A DNA stretch of 64,000 nucleotides from the NCBI RefSeq assembly GCF_014529705.1, contig NZ_JAANIH010000033.1, forward strand, positions 28,075 to 92,074. Reading direction: 5' to 3'. A model generated the notes under the pieces. It saw only the letters and a list, made by a program, of their open reading frames with translations, was not told the origin of the DNA and made no database searches. Positions within the stretch are counted from its first letter, which is position 1; each line of letters opens with the position of its first letter. A program made the position numbers and the translations under genes. Shown piece by piece: positions 30,548-38,627 of the stretch. The DNA comes from Bradyrhizobium campsiandrae. Lineage in GTDB: Bacteria > Pseudomonadota > Alphaproteobacteria > Rhizobiales > Xanthobacteraceae.

Positions 30548-31489
30548 TTGTCCGATACGCCTTACCCGATCGACCTCGACAGCATTTGCGGCGCGTTTCC
30601 GCCGGGCATCGAGGCGCCGCCTTTGCTGCTGGATTTCGCCGGCTGGTTGAACGGACGCCCCTGGGGCAGCGTCGGCTGCTTCTCGCTGCAAGGCCAATTC
30701 TCCGACCAGGCCCCGATCTTCGATGGCAGTCCCTTGCGCGATCGCTTCGCGCTGTTCATGCGCCTGCCTGACGGCTCGGCCGTCGGCGGCTGGTACGGCG
30801 CTGGCCTGGACCGCGACGATCCGCCGATCGTGGGCCTTGGTTCCGAAGGCGATTATGAGCTGCTGGCGCCATCTCTCGATGCGTTGCTCGCGAAGCTGAC
30901 CTCGCAGCAATTCGACAAGGCTTGGCACGATCTGCGGCCGCATGACGAGGTCGAGCCGCAGACGGTCGAACTGGCGCAATGGCTTGCCCGGCGGCCGCCT
31001 GGCGCGCCCATGACGTGCGAGGACGGCACGTCCGAGCTGCCGGATTTCCGCGGCTTCGTCGAGAAGTGGAGCCGGGACCGGGAGGACTATTGGGCCAATC
31101 ACCGCCTGATGGCCGAGCTCGGCTGGCGGCTCGCCGCGCATCTGCCCAAGGGCAAGAACGCCTGGGACAAGACGCACTTCGAGGTCGCGATCGTCGGCCG
31201 GCAATACCAGGCGCGCGTTCTGTCGCGCGGGCCGCAGCCGTTCGAGGAAGCGGGCTCGATCGAATCCCTGCTGCGCGATCTGCGCGAGGAGATGCGCCGT
31301 GCCCAGCCCGAGCTCGGGCTGTGGTACGCGATGAAGTTCGGCCTCTACGCCGACGGCCGCGTCATGCCGAATTTCGAATACGATGTGCGGCCTGTGATCG
31401 ATGGCGAGCCGGCACTGCTCGCCGAGGCCAAGGCCGATCTCGCCCGCGCGCCGCGGCCCGAGCGCTGGGTGCCGAAATGGCTGGCGTGA
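30548..31489 (+). CDS. Hypothetical protein, possibly SUKH-like plus YezG-like immunity protein
   Basis: The 313-residue protein starts with TTG at 30548; no in-frame ATG suits the N-terminus. I do not recognise it with certainty. The N-terminal half (PPLLLDFAGWLNGRPWGSVGCFSL, RDRFALFMRLPDGSAVGGWYGAGL) resembles the layout of SUKH/SMI1-KNR4 immunity proteins. The end (GLWYAMKFGLYADGRVMPNFEYDVRP) resembles the DUF600/YezG antitoxin pattern. No toxin gene is adjacent, so it could be an orphan immunity gene or a housekeeping relative. No signal peptide is seen. Confidence 0.6.
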   Translation: MSDTPYPIDLDSICGAFPPGIEAPPLLLDFAGWLNGRPWGSVGCFSLQGQFSDQAPIFDGSPLRDRFALFMRLPDGSAVGGWYGAGLDRDDPPIVGLGSEGDYELLAPSLDALLAKLTSQQFDKAWHDLRPHDEVEPQTVELAQWLARRPPGAPMTCEDGTSELPDFRGFVEKWSRDREDYWANHRLMAELGWRLAAHLPKGKNAWDKTHFEVAIVGRQYQARVLSRGPQPFEEAGSIESLLRDLREEMRRAQPELGLWYAMKFGLYADGRVMPNFEYDVRPVIDGEPALLAEAKADLARAPRPERWVPKWLA

Positions 31490-31536
31490 TCGACTCCATT
31501 TCGTCGTTGCGACCGCTGCGATGGCGATAGCTGACC

Positions 31537-31683
31537 CGTCATCCTGAGGTGCGAGGCATGGGACGCAAGGCGTCCCATGGGGAGCCTCGAAGGATGAGCG
31601 GCCGGGATGCAGCCGAGCCGTCGTCCTTCGAGGCTCGCTCTCCGGCGCGTTCGCGCCGCAGCGCGAGCGCCTCAGGATGACGG
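31537..31683. repeat. Composite palindromic intergenic repeat (CGTCATCCTGAGG type)
   Basis: The left end CGTCATCCTGAGGTGCGAG is matched by GCGCCTCAGGATGACG at the right end. Inside, GCCTCGAAGGATGA is matched by GTCCTTCGAGGCTCG, and GGGACGCAAGGCGTCCC forms a further hairpin. Nested palindromes of this type are frequent between genes in Bradyrhizobium. It fills most of the gap between two convergent genes. Confidence 0.7.
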
Positions 31684-31720
31684 GGACGGAGCGGTCATCG
31701 CTGCGCCAGCAATGACGGAG

Positions 31721-33040
31721 TTAGAATCCCGCAACGCTGCCGTGCAGATCGTACTGATCTGCGCGCTCGATCTTCGCGGTGACGATCTCACCGACGCGAA
31801 GAGGCCGGCGGCTCGACAGATACACCGCGCCGTCGATCTCCGGCGCATCCGCCTTGGAGCGGCCCTTGGCGACGGTCGGGCCGACCTCGTCGATGATGAT
31901 CTGCTGGCGCGTGCCGACCTTGCGCTTCAGCCGCCGCGCCGAGATCTTCTGCTGGCGCGCCATCAGCGCGTTGTAGCGCTCCTGCTTGACCTCGTCGGGC
32001 ACGGGATTGGCGATGGCGTTCGACGTTGCGCCCGCAACCGGCTCGTATTTGAAGCAGCCGAGCCGATCGATCTCGGCTTCTTCGAGCCAGTCGAGCAGAT
32101 AGGCGAAATCGGCATCCGTCTCGCCGGGGAAGCCGACGATGAAGGTCGAGCGCAAAGCAAGGTCAGGGCATTCCTCGCGCCAGCGCTTGATGCGCGCCAG
32201 CGTCTTGTCCTGCGCCGCCGGGCGCTTCATCGCCTTCAGCACCTCGGGGCTCGCGTGCTGGAACGGGATGTCGAGATAAGGCAGCACCTTGCCCTCGTTC
32301 ATCAGCGCGATGACCTCGTCGACATGCGGGTAGGGGTAAACGTACTGGAGCCGCACCCAGGCGCCGAGCTCGCCGAGTTCGCGGGCGAGATCGAGGAATT
32401 TGGCGCGGACCTGGCGATCCTTCCACGGGCTCTCGGCATATTTGAGATCGACGCCATAGGCCGAAGTGTCCTGTGAGATCACCAGCAGCTCCTTGACGCC
32501 GGCGCCGACCAGACGCTCGGCCTCGCGCAGCACGTCGTCGGCCGGTCGCGAGACCAGGTCGCCGCGCAGCTTCGGTATGATGCAGAAGGTGCAGCGGTTG
32601 TTGCAGCCCTCGGAGATCTTCAAATAGGCGTAGTGCCGCGGCGTCAGCTTGATGCCCTGCGGCGGCACCAGGTCGAGATGCGGATTGTGCGCCGGCGGCA
32701 GCGCGCGATGCACGGCATCGAGCACGCTCTCATATTGCTGCGGACCAGTGATCGAGAGCACGCCGGGATAGGCCTGCTCGATCGCTTCCGGTTCCGCGCC
32801 CATGCAGCCGGTCACGATCACCTTGCCGTTCTCGGCCATGGCCTCGCCGATCGCCGAGAGCGATTCCTGCTTGGCGCTGTCGAGGAAGCCGCAGGTGTTG
32901 ACGATGACGATGTCGGCCCCGTCATGCTTGCGGGCAAGCTCATAGCCCTCCGCGCGCAGCCGCGTGATGATGCGCTCGGAATCCACCAATGCCTTGGGGC
33001 AACCGAGTGACGTGAAAGAAATACGCGGCGCTCTGTCCAT
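31721..33040 (-). CDS. rimO: Ribosomal protein S12 methylthiotransferase RimO
   Basis: RimO adds a methylthio group to an aspartate of ribosomal protein S12. The 439-residue radical-SAM enzyme has the N-terminal UPF0004 domain with cysteines (FTSLGCPKALVDSE, VNTCGFLDSAKQES, VTGCMGAEPE), the radical-SAM cluster motif CNNRCTFCIIP, RSTFIVGFPGETDADF and a C-terminal TRAM domain. LGCPKALVDSE is characteristic of RimO rather than MiaB. An AT-richer region begins upstream. Confidence 0.96.
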   Translation of the reverse strand: MDRAPRISFTSLGCPKALVDSERIITRLRAEGYELARKHDGADIVIVNTCGFLDSAKQESLSAIGEAMAENGKVIVTGCMGAEPEAIEQAYPGVLSITGPQQYESVLDAVHRALPPAHNPHLDLVPPQGIKLTPRHYAYLKISEGCNNRCTFCIIPKLRGDLVSRPADDVLREAERLVGAGVKELLVISQDTSAYGVDLKYAESPWKDRQVRAKFLDLARELGELGAWVRLQYVYPYPHVDEVIALMNEGKVLPYLDIPFQHASPEVLKAMKRPAAQDKTLARIKRWREECPDLALRSTFIVGFPGETDADFAYLLDWLEEAEIDRLGCFKYEPVAGATSNAIANPVPDEVKQERYNALMARQQKISARRLKRKVGTRQQIIIDEVGPTVAKGRSKADAPEIDGAVYLSSRRPLRVGEIVTAKIERADQYDLHGSVAGF

Positions 33041-33261
33041 GATATCGCCTGGAGCCTAGTTCTGAATTGTCAGGATTTGCGACCCAAGTAATTGATCCGG
33101 TGGAAAAATTCAACCTATACGCATGCTTTAGCGATAGTTCCGGTCAAGTACGTAAAAACCAGCAATGGGGACCCGCGGCCAGGACCTGGGCGTGCAATGA
33201 TAGTATTGGTTGCGTTAACTGAGGCCTGCTATTAACGCGGGTTAAACCGGCGGAGTGCGCT

Positions 33262-33903
33262 ATGGGTCTCGACCTCGTTGTGGAGGGATGTGCAAAGCCT
33301 GGCCACGAAGGAGAGTGGCGCCGCCTTCTGGAGCGTGCGTTCAAAGACGACGAACTGTCAGAGACGGAAATCGCCCGTTTCAACGCGATCAGCATTCCCG
33401 GCCATGAGCGGATCGGCGCACCACGCGTTGGTTTTGATTCCGCCGCGGACGCATGGATTGTCGAGGCCCGGACGGCGCAAACGCCAGAGGACGTAGCGGC
33501 TACTCTCAAGGAATTCCACGGTTACTACGTTTTGAGACTCGTGAAATGCGATGGCGTTCCAAGCTACTCCAATGGCGGGTATTATGACGGAGTCGATGAG
33601 ACAAGCTTTCGCGGAGACTTCCTGAAGAGTTGTAGGAACGTGATCGAGAAACCAACGCTGAGCGCGGCGTGGGAGCACAAATTTCCGGAAGCCGCGATCG
33701 AGTATGGGCGTGCTTTGCTTGACGCAGCTGATGCCGGCATGACGACCCCTCTTGTCGCACATCGAAGCTTTCTTTCGCGTTTGGGCCTTGTCAAACCCAC
33801 CGAGCCGCTTCCGTTGTCAGAGCAACTCGAAATTGTCCGCGCCGCAGGCCGCTGGTTCGTTTTCTGGGGCGAGCGGGGGAATCCGATAAGGGCCTATTTC
33901 TGA
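33262..33903 (+). CDS. Hypothetical protein in an AT-richer patch (213 aa)
   Basis: I do not recognise a characterised family. The protein is soluble, without signal peptide, and opens with MGLDLVVEGCAKPGHEGEWR; other notable stretches are EFHGYYVLRLVKCDGVPSYS and GVDETSFRGDFLKSC. Its base composition and codon choice are less GC-rich than the flanking rimO and nasT, which suggests later acquisition. It is followed 62 bp downstream by a membrane protein gene of similar composition. A role as an immunity or accessory protein is possible but unsupported. Confidence 0.65.
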   Translation: MGLDLVVEGCAKPGHEGEWRRLLERAFKDDELSETEIARFNAISIPGHERIGAPRVGFDSAADAWIVEARTAQTPEDVAATLKEFHGYYVLRLVKCDGVPSYSNGGYYDGVDETSFRGDFLKSCRNVIEKPTLSAAWEHKFPEAAIEYGRALLDAADAGMTTPLVAHRSFLSRLGLVKPTEPLPLSEQLEIVRAAGRWFVFWGERGNPIRAYF

Positions 33904-33965
33904 TCGCAGTTCGAGCTACTCGTCGCTTACAAGGCTTCAGAACGGCCGGAGAGGCATACTCGGGA

Positions 33966-34589
33966 ATGTTGCGATTGCTGAATCGGAAATGGTCAATGAG
34001 TGTGGGCTTCCTGCTCGCGCTCGTCGCTTACCACGCTGGCGCCGTCTATTTCGGCATGCCGTGGAAATTGTTCTTTCTCGGCCTCATCGGATCGGCGTAC
34101 GTGTTCTTGACTATTGTCGTCGCGCAGATGTTCGACGGCCTCTCGCCGCCGGGGCGAGGGGGAAAGACCATCGGCGTTGGCCGGGCGATACTTGTCGGCG
34201 AGATAGTGGTGAAGATACCCGCCCTCGGTCTCATGCTGCTGACGATCTGGTTTTTGGGGCCAATCATACAGGGATGGATTCAAGGTAACGCGAGCAACGG
34301 GATAAAATTTCTGACTCTTGTTGTCGTCATGTTGATCGCATTGGGTGCCGGATGGACGTGGTGGGCGGTTGTCATGCCACGATGGTGGGTGTGGGCTTTG
34401 GAACGCGTAGCGAATCCGCGGCTACTGTACAGTGCTGCCGTATCCGCCCAGCTTTTATGGCCGCAACACCGGCGGCTTGCGTCTCTCAACCGGACTGTAT
34501 GGAAGACGAAGCGTCTTTCTTTGCGCGAGGAAGTGGCGCTCAAGCCTTACGTCGAAGAACCAACAGCTGAATCGAACCCCAATCTCTGA
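33966..34589 (+). CDS. Hypothetical membrane protein (207 aa)
   Basis: Four hydrophobic segments are visible (about residues 9-33, 35-57, 72-98 and 112-135), followed by a basic cytoplasmic-looking tail (WPQHRRLASLNRTVWKTKR). No family is recognised. The composition is AT-richer than the neighbourhood, as for the preceding gene, and the pair may have arrived together. ATG 33966 starts just before the first helix; MS at residue 11 is an alternative. Confidence 0.55.
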   Translation: MLRLLNRKWSMSVGFLLALVAYHAGAVYFGMPWKLFFLGLIGSAYVFLTIVVAQMFDGLSPPGRGGKTIGVGRAILVGEIVVKIPALGLMLLTIWFLGPIIQGWIQGNASNGIKFLTLVVVMLIALGAGWTWWAVVMPRWWVWALERVANPRLLYSAAVSAQLLWPQHRRLASLNRTVWKTKRLSLREEVALKPYVEEPTAESNPNL

Positions 34590-34765
34590 CCCAGCACTTC
34601 GACGTTGTCTCAGGACTATCCGCAGCTGACCTTGGGCGCAGCCGTCTGATCCATATCCAAATCTGCCTGATTGACAGGCCTCAGCTAATCCCAATTGCTC
34701 ATAATTACAACCCTTTGCAGGGCGTTCCGGCGTGCTATGGATGAATCGTCTGCCGCGAGTGAGCC

Positions 34766-35356
34766 ATGAGCGCCGAACAGTCGCCCAAAATCGTGATCGT
34801 CGACGAGAGCCCGGTGCGGGCCGCGATCCTGGAGGAGGGCTTGCGGGAGGCTGGTTTCACGCAAGTTGTCCATATCGCCGAGATGCAGAGCCTGCTCGCG
34901 CGCATTTATGCGGTCGATCCCGACATCATCCTGATCGATCTGGAAAACCCCAGCCGCGACGTGCTGGAGGCGATGTTCCAGGTCAGCCGCGCCGTGAAAC
35001 GCCCGATCGCGATGTTCGTCGACCAGAGCGACTCCGCCTCGATCCAGGCCTCGGTCGAGGCGGGGGTGTCGGCCTACATCGTCGACGGGCTGAAGAAGGA
35101 GCGGATCAAGCCGATCCTGGACCTCTGCGTGTCCCGCTTCAACGCCTTCGCCAAGCTCCAGGAGGAACTGGAGCGCACCAAGTCGCAGCTCGAGGACCGC
35201 AAGGTCATCGAGAAGGCCAAGGGCATCCTGATGAAGGTCAAGGGTCTCACCGAGGACGAGGCCTATGTGCTGCTGCGCTCCACCGCCATGCGCGAAAAGA
35301 AGAAAATCGGCGAGATCGCGCAGTCGATCATCACCGCGTCGGAGATGCTGAAATGA
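34766..35356 (+). CDS. nasT: ANTAR-domain response regulator NasT
   Basis: NasT is an RNA-binding antiterminator for nitrate assimilation genes. The 196-residue protein has an N-terminal receiver-like domain (VIVDESPVRAAILEEGLREAG, PDIILIDLENPSRD) and a C-terminal ANTAR domain (VIEKAKGILMKVKGLTEDEAYVLLRSTAMREKKKIGEIAQSII). Its stop overlaps the nasS start (ATGA at 35353-35356). In Bradyrhizobium and Azotobacter NasS sequesters NasT until nitrate or nitrite binds; this pair is expected to act on the nirA leader just downstream and on other nitrogen-oxide genes. Confidence 0.93.
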   Translation: MSAEQSPKIVIVDESPVRAAILEEGLREAGFTQVVHIAEMQSLLARIYAVDPDIILIDLENPSRDVLEAMFQVSRAVKRPIAMFVDQSDSASIQASVEAGVSAYIVDGLKKERIKPILDLCVSRFNAFAKLQEELERTKSQLEDRKVIEKAKGILMKVKGLTEDEAYVLLRSTAMREKKKIGEIAQSIITASEMLK

Positions 35357-36516
35357 CCATTCCCCTCCGCATCGGATTCATCCCGCTGGTCGATGCCGCC
35401 GCCCTGATCGTCGCCGTCGACAAGGGCTTTACGGCTGCCGAAGGCCTCGAGGTCGAACTGGTGCGCGAAGTGTCCTGGTCCAACGTCCGCGACAAGCTCA
35501 ATATCGGCCTGTTCGACGCCGCGCATCTGCTCGCGCCTGTGGCGATCGCGTCCTCGCTCGGGCTCGGCCATGTCAAGGTGCCGATCGTGGCGCCGTTCAA
35601 TCTCGGCATCAACGGCAATGCCATCACGGTCTCGCCGGCGCTGCATGCGGCGCTGATGCAGGAGATCGATGGCGACCGTTTCGATCCGCTGGCGACCGCC
35701 AAGGCGCTGGCGAAGGTGGTTGCGAGCAGGCGGAAGGCGGGCGCCGATCCCTTGACCTTCGGCATGACCTTCCCGTTCTCGACCCACAATTACCAGCTGC
35801 GGTTCTGGATGGCGGCGGCCGGCGTCGATCCGGACGAGGACGTACGCCTCGTGGTGCTGCCGCCGCCCTACATGGTCGACAGCCTCAGGAACGGCCATGT
35901 CGACGCGTTCTGCGTCGGCGCGCCCTGGAATTCGGTCGCGGTCGATCTCGGCATCGGCCATATCCTGCATTTCGTCTCCGACATTCTCGTGCGTGCGGCG
36001 GAGAAGGTGCTGGCGGTTCGCCATGTCTGGGCCGACAAGAATCCGGATGTGGTCGCGAGCCTCGTGCGGGCTGCCGTCAAGGGCGCGGCCTTCATCGAGC
36101 AACCGGAGAATCGGACCGAGGCTGCGCACATCCTGGCGCGACCCGACCGGATCGGCGTCGATGCCGAAGTGATCCAGCGTACCCTTGATGGCCGCCTGAA
36201 GATCTCGCCCGACGGCATGTTCCGCGAAAGCGACCGCTATCTGTTGGTCGGGCGCGAAGGGGCAGGGCGCCCGGACCCGGTCCAGGCCGCCTGGCTCTAC
36301 GCACAGATGGTGCGCTGGGGCCAAACGGCGCTGACGCCTGATGGCGTCAAGACGGCGATGGCTGTGTTCAGGCCCGATCTCTACGACGCGGCCCTCGGCC
36401 ATCAGCAGCCTGCCGAAGCGCCTGCCCCGTTCGGCGCGTTTGTCGGCCCGGCCTTCGATCCCGACAACATCAGGGGGCACCTCGAAGCCTTCGAGGTCTG
36501 TCGGTGGAAGGCCTGA
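35353..36516 (+). CDS. nasS: Nitrate/nitrite sensor NasS (NrtA/CmpA-like, cytoplasmic)
   Basis: The 387-residue protein belongs to the NrtA/CmpA substrate-binding family (LRIGFIPLVDAAALIVAVDKGF, FDAAHLLAPVAIASSLGLG, FGMTFPFSTHNYQLRFWMAAAG, VDAFCVGAPWNSVA) but starts directly with the domain and has no signal peptide or lipobox. A cytoplasmic NrtA-like protein coupled to an ANTAR regulator is the hallmark of NasS, which binds nitrate or nitrite and then releases NasT. Translation is coupled to nasT by a 4-nt overlap. Confidence 0.92.
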   Translation: MTIPLRIGFIPLVDAAALIVAVDKGFTAAEGLEVELVREVSWSNVRDKLNIGLFDAAHLLAPVAIASSLGLGHVKVPIVAPFNLGINGNAITVSPALHAALMQEIDGDRFDPLATAKALAKVVASRRKAGADPLTFGMTFPFSTHNYQLRFWMAAAGVDPDEDVRLVVLPPPYMVDSLRNGHVDAFCVGAPWNSVAVDLGIGHILHFVSDILVRAAEKVLAVRHVWADKNPDVVASLVRAAVKGAAFIEQPENRTEAAHILARPDRIGVDAEVIQRTLDGRLKISPDGMFRESDRYLLVGREGAGRPDPVQAAWLYAQMVRWGQTALTPDGVKTAMAVFRPDLYDAALGHQQPAEAPAPFGAFVGPAFDPDNIRGHLEAFEVCRWKA

Positions 36517-36598
36517 CTCGCAGTCAGCATACTTTTTAGGCGCCCGGGAACAGCGATTAAACTTTGAGCTGGCTGCTCGAATTTCGTGACGGTCGGCC

Positions 36599-36656
36599 CC
36601 CCGGATTTTTCCGGGGCGCCCTGCAATCATCTGAAATAACATCGTTTTTTATTTCA
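36599..36656. repeat. Two hairpins after nasS
   Basis: CCCCGGA (36599-36605) and TCCGGGG (36610-36616) enclose TTTT and may end the nasTS transcript, although no T-run follows. A second inverted repeat, TGAAATAA (36632-36639) and TTATTTCA (36649-36656), lies immediately upstream of the sigma-54-like promoter and could be an operator. Confidence 0.5.
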
Positions 36657-36663
36657 CGGCGGC

Positions 36664-36678
36664 TGGCACGCAACTTGT
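36664..36678 (+). promoter_or_regulatory. Sigma-54 (RpoN)-like promoter upstream of nirA
   Basis: TGGCACG-N4-TTGT matches the -24/-12 consensus TGGCACG-N4-TTGC with correct spacing and one change in the -12 GC dinucleotide (GT). Transcription would begin near 36690, about 160 nt before the nirA ATG. Nitrogen-assimilation genes are classic RpoN/NtrC targets, but I see no clear NtrC site. Confidence 0.55.
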
Positions 36679-36722
36679 ATGTTGCACTGCGGCCAGCTTG
36701 TCATTGATGCCCGCTGAGCCAA

Positions 36723-36749
36723 GTCCCACAGCAACGAAGCTGATCGGAC
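36723..36749 (+). promoter_or_regulatory. ANTAR-type hairpin in the nirA leader
   Basis: The RNA can fold as GTCC-CA-CAGC-AACGAA-GCTG-ATC-GGAC: two helices of 4 bp separated by an internal loop and closed by the hexaloop AACGAA. ANTAR proteins recognise hexaloops with A at position 1 and G at position 4, as here. It lies inside the predicted nirA leader just after nasTS. I did not find a convincing second hexaloop or a T-rich terminator. Confidence 0.45.
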
Positions 36750-36851
36750 CGCCGGGTGCGAAGCAGGCTCTTGAGCCAGCCGAGTTTCCCGCGGGTCGCG
36801 CAATTGTCCGTCGATGCCACCCAGGTGGCCGCAGGAGCTTCGTTACCGACC

Positions 36852-38627
36852 ATGAAAATCGATCCGGTCTCAGTCGACTTTACCGACGAGCAGAAACGCT
36901 ATCTCGAAGGCTTCACGACCGGCCTGCAGATCAGCCGCGTCGGTCGCGGCCTCGGCGGCGGCAAGGCGAATGCCGAGCCTGTTGGCCCCGATGCCGTGCA
37001 CATCAAGGCGCAGGACAAGGTCATTGCTTCGGGCAAGAAGCTAGCTGACCAGGAGAAGGTCAAGCGCGACGAGCATCCCTTCGATGCCTATCCGCGCCTT
37101 CGCCAGCAGGCACGCGACAACACCCCGCCGAGCCCTGCGGACAATTTCCGCTGGCGCTATTACGGCATCTTCTACGTCGCGCCGACGCAGGACTCCTACA
37201 TGTGCCGCCTGCGCATCCCGAACGGCATCATGAAGCACTGGCAGCTGTCGGGTCTGGCCGATCTCGCCGACGAGATCTGCGGCCCCTACAGCCACGTGAC
37301 CACGCGCGCCAATCTCCAGCTGCGTGAAATCCCGCCGAAGCATGCGATCAGAATGATCGAGGGCATCCAGGACCTCGGCCTGTGCTCGCGCGGCTCCGGC
37401 GCCGACAACATCCGCAACGTGACGGGAACGCCGACCGCCGGCATCGATCCGCAGGAGATCATCGACACGCGGCCCTATGCGCGTGAGTGGCACTATCACA
37501 TCCTCAACGATCGTTCGCTCTACGGCTTGCCGCGCAAGTTCAACGTCGCTTTCGACGGCGCCGGCAAGATCGCCGTGCTGGAAGAGACCAACGACATCGC
37601 CTTCACGGCGTATGAGGTGAAGGACGGTTTCGGCGTCGAGCCCGGAATCTGGTTCCGCCTCGGGCTCGGCGGCATCACCGGCCACAAGGATTTTGCCAAA
37701 TACTCCGGTATCATCGTCAGGCCGGAGCAGGCGACATCAGTTGCGGACGCCATCGTGCGGGTCTTCATCGACCACGGCGACCGCACCAACCGCAACAAGG
37801 CACGGCTGAAATATGTGCTCGACGCGATGGGCCATGACGGCTTCCTCAAGCTGGTCGAGGAACGGCTGAAGACGCCTTTCGCGCGCGTGCCGGAGGAGGC
37901 CTTCGCGCCGCGGCCTGCCGCGGATCGCATGGCCCATATCGGCGTGCACAAGCAGAAGCAGGATGGCCTCAACTGGATCGGCGTCTCGCTGACGCTCGGC
38001 AAGATCAGCTGCGATCAGATGCGGGGCCTTGCCAAGGTTGCGAGGGATCTCGGCGACGGCGAGATCCGCCTGACGGTCTGGCAGAACCTTCTGATCTCGG
38101 GCGTGCGCGACGAGAACGTCGAGCTTGCCATTGCCGCGATCAAGCAGATCGGCCTCGCGGTCGAGGCTTCGCATATCCGCGCCGGCCTGATTGCCTGCAC
38201 CGGCAATGCCGGCTGCCGTTTCGCGGCGTCCAACACCAAGCGCAACGCGGCCGAGATCGGCGATTGGTGTGAGCCGCGCGTCGCGATGGACAAGCCGGTC
38301 AACATCCATCTGACCGGCTGTCATCATTCCTGCGCGCAGCATTACATCAGCGACATCGGCCTGATCGGCGCACGCGTAGCTGTGAACGAGGAAGACACGG
38401 TCGAGGGTTATCATCTGTTCACGGGCGGCGGGTTTGGCCCCGATGCCGATGTCGGGCAGGAGGTCTATCACGACCTCAAGGCCGAGGAGGTGCCGAAGAC
38501 GGTCGAGGTGCTGCTCAAGGCCTATCTCGCCCATCGTTCGTCGCCCGATGAAACCTTCCTCTCCTTTGCGCGCCGCCATGACGGCGAGACGCTGCGCAAG
38601 CTTGCCGATGCACAGGTGTCCGCATGA
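36852..38627 (+). CDS. nirA: Ferredoxin-type assimilatory nitrite reductase (NirA family)
   Basis: The enzyme reduces nitrite to ammonium with a siroheme and a 4Fe-4S cluster. The 591-residue chain has both repeats of the nitrite/sulfite reductase fold; the cluster ligands appear as C-x5-C (ACTGNAGCRFAAS) and C-x3-C (HLTGCHHSCAQHYI). Nitrite rather than sulfite is inferred from the nasTS neighbours; NirA-like and CysI-like proteins are hard to separate by eye. ATG 36852 (MKIDPVSVDF) is used, though the nearest AGGAG is 14 nt away. Its stop overlaps the next gene (ATGA, 38624-38627). Confidence 0.88.
   Translation: MKIDPVSVDFTDEQKRYLEGFTTGLQISRVGRGLGGGKANAEPVGPDAVHIKAQDKVIASGKKLADQEKVKRDEHPFDAYPRLRQQARDNTPPSPADNFRWRYYGIFYVAPTQDSYMCRLRIPNGIMKHWQLSGLADLADEICGPYSHVTTRANLQLREIPPKHAIRMIEGIQDLGLCSRGSGADNIRNVTGTPTAGIDPQEIIDTRPYAREWHYHILNDRSLYGLPRKFNVAFDGAGKIAVLEETNDIAFTAYEVKDGFGVEPGIWFRLGLGGITGHKDFAKYSGIIVRPEQATSVADAIVRVFIDHGDRTNRNKARLKYVLDAMGHDGFLKLVEERLKTPFARVPEEAFAPRPAADRMAHIGVHKQKQDGLNWIGVSLTLGKISCDQMRGLAKVARDLGDGEIRLTVWQNLLISGVRDENVELAIAAIKQIGLAVEASHIRAGLIACTGNAGCRFAASNTKRNAAEIGDWCEPRVAMDKPVNIHLTGCHHSCAQHYISDIGLIGARVAVNEEDTVEGYHLFTGGGFGPDADVGQEVYHDLKAEEVPKTVEVLLKAYLAHRSSPDETFLSFARRHDGETLRKLADAQVSA

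Noticed and set aside
36690..36851. Rho-independent terminator in the nirA leader to complete an ANTAR antitermination model
   Set aside because: GGCTCTTGAGCC and GCCACCCAGGTGGC can form small hairpins but neither is followed by a T-run.
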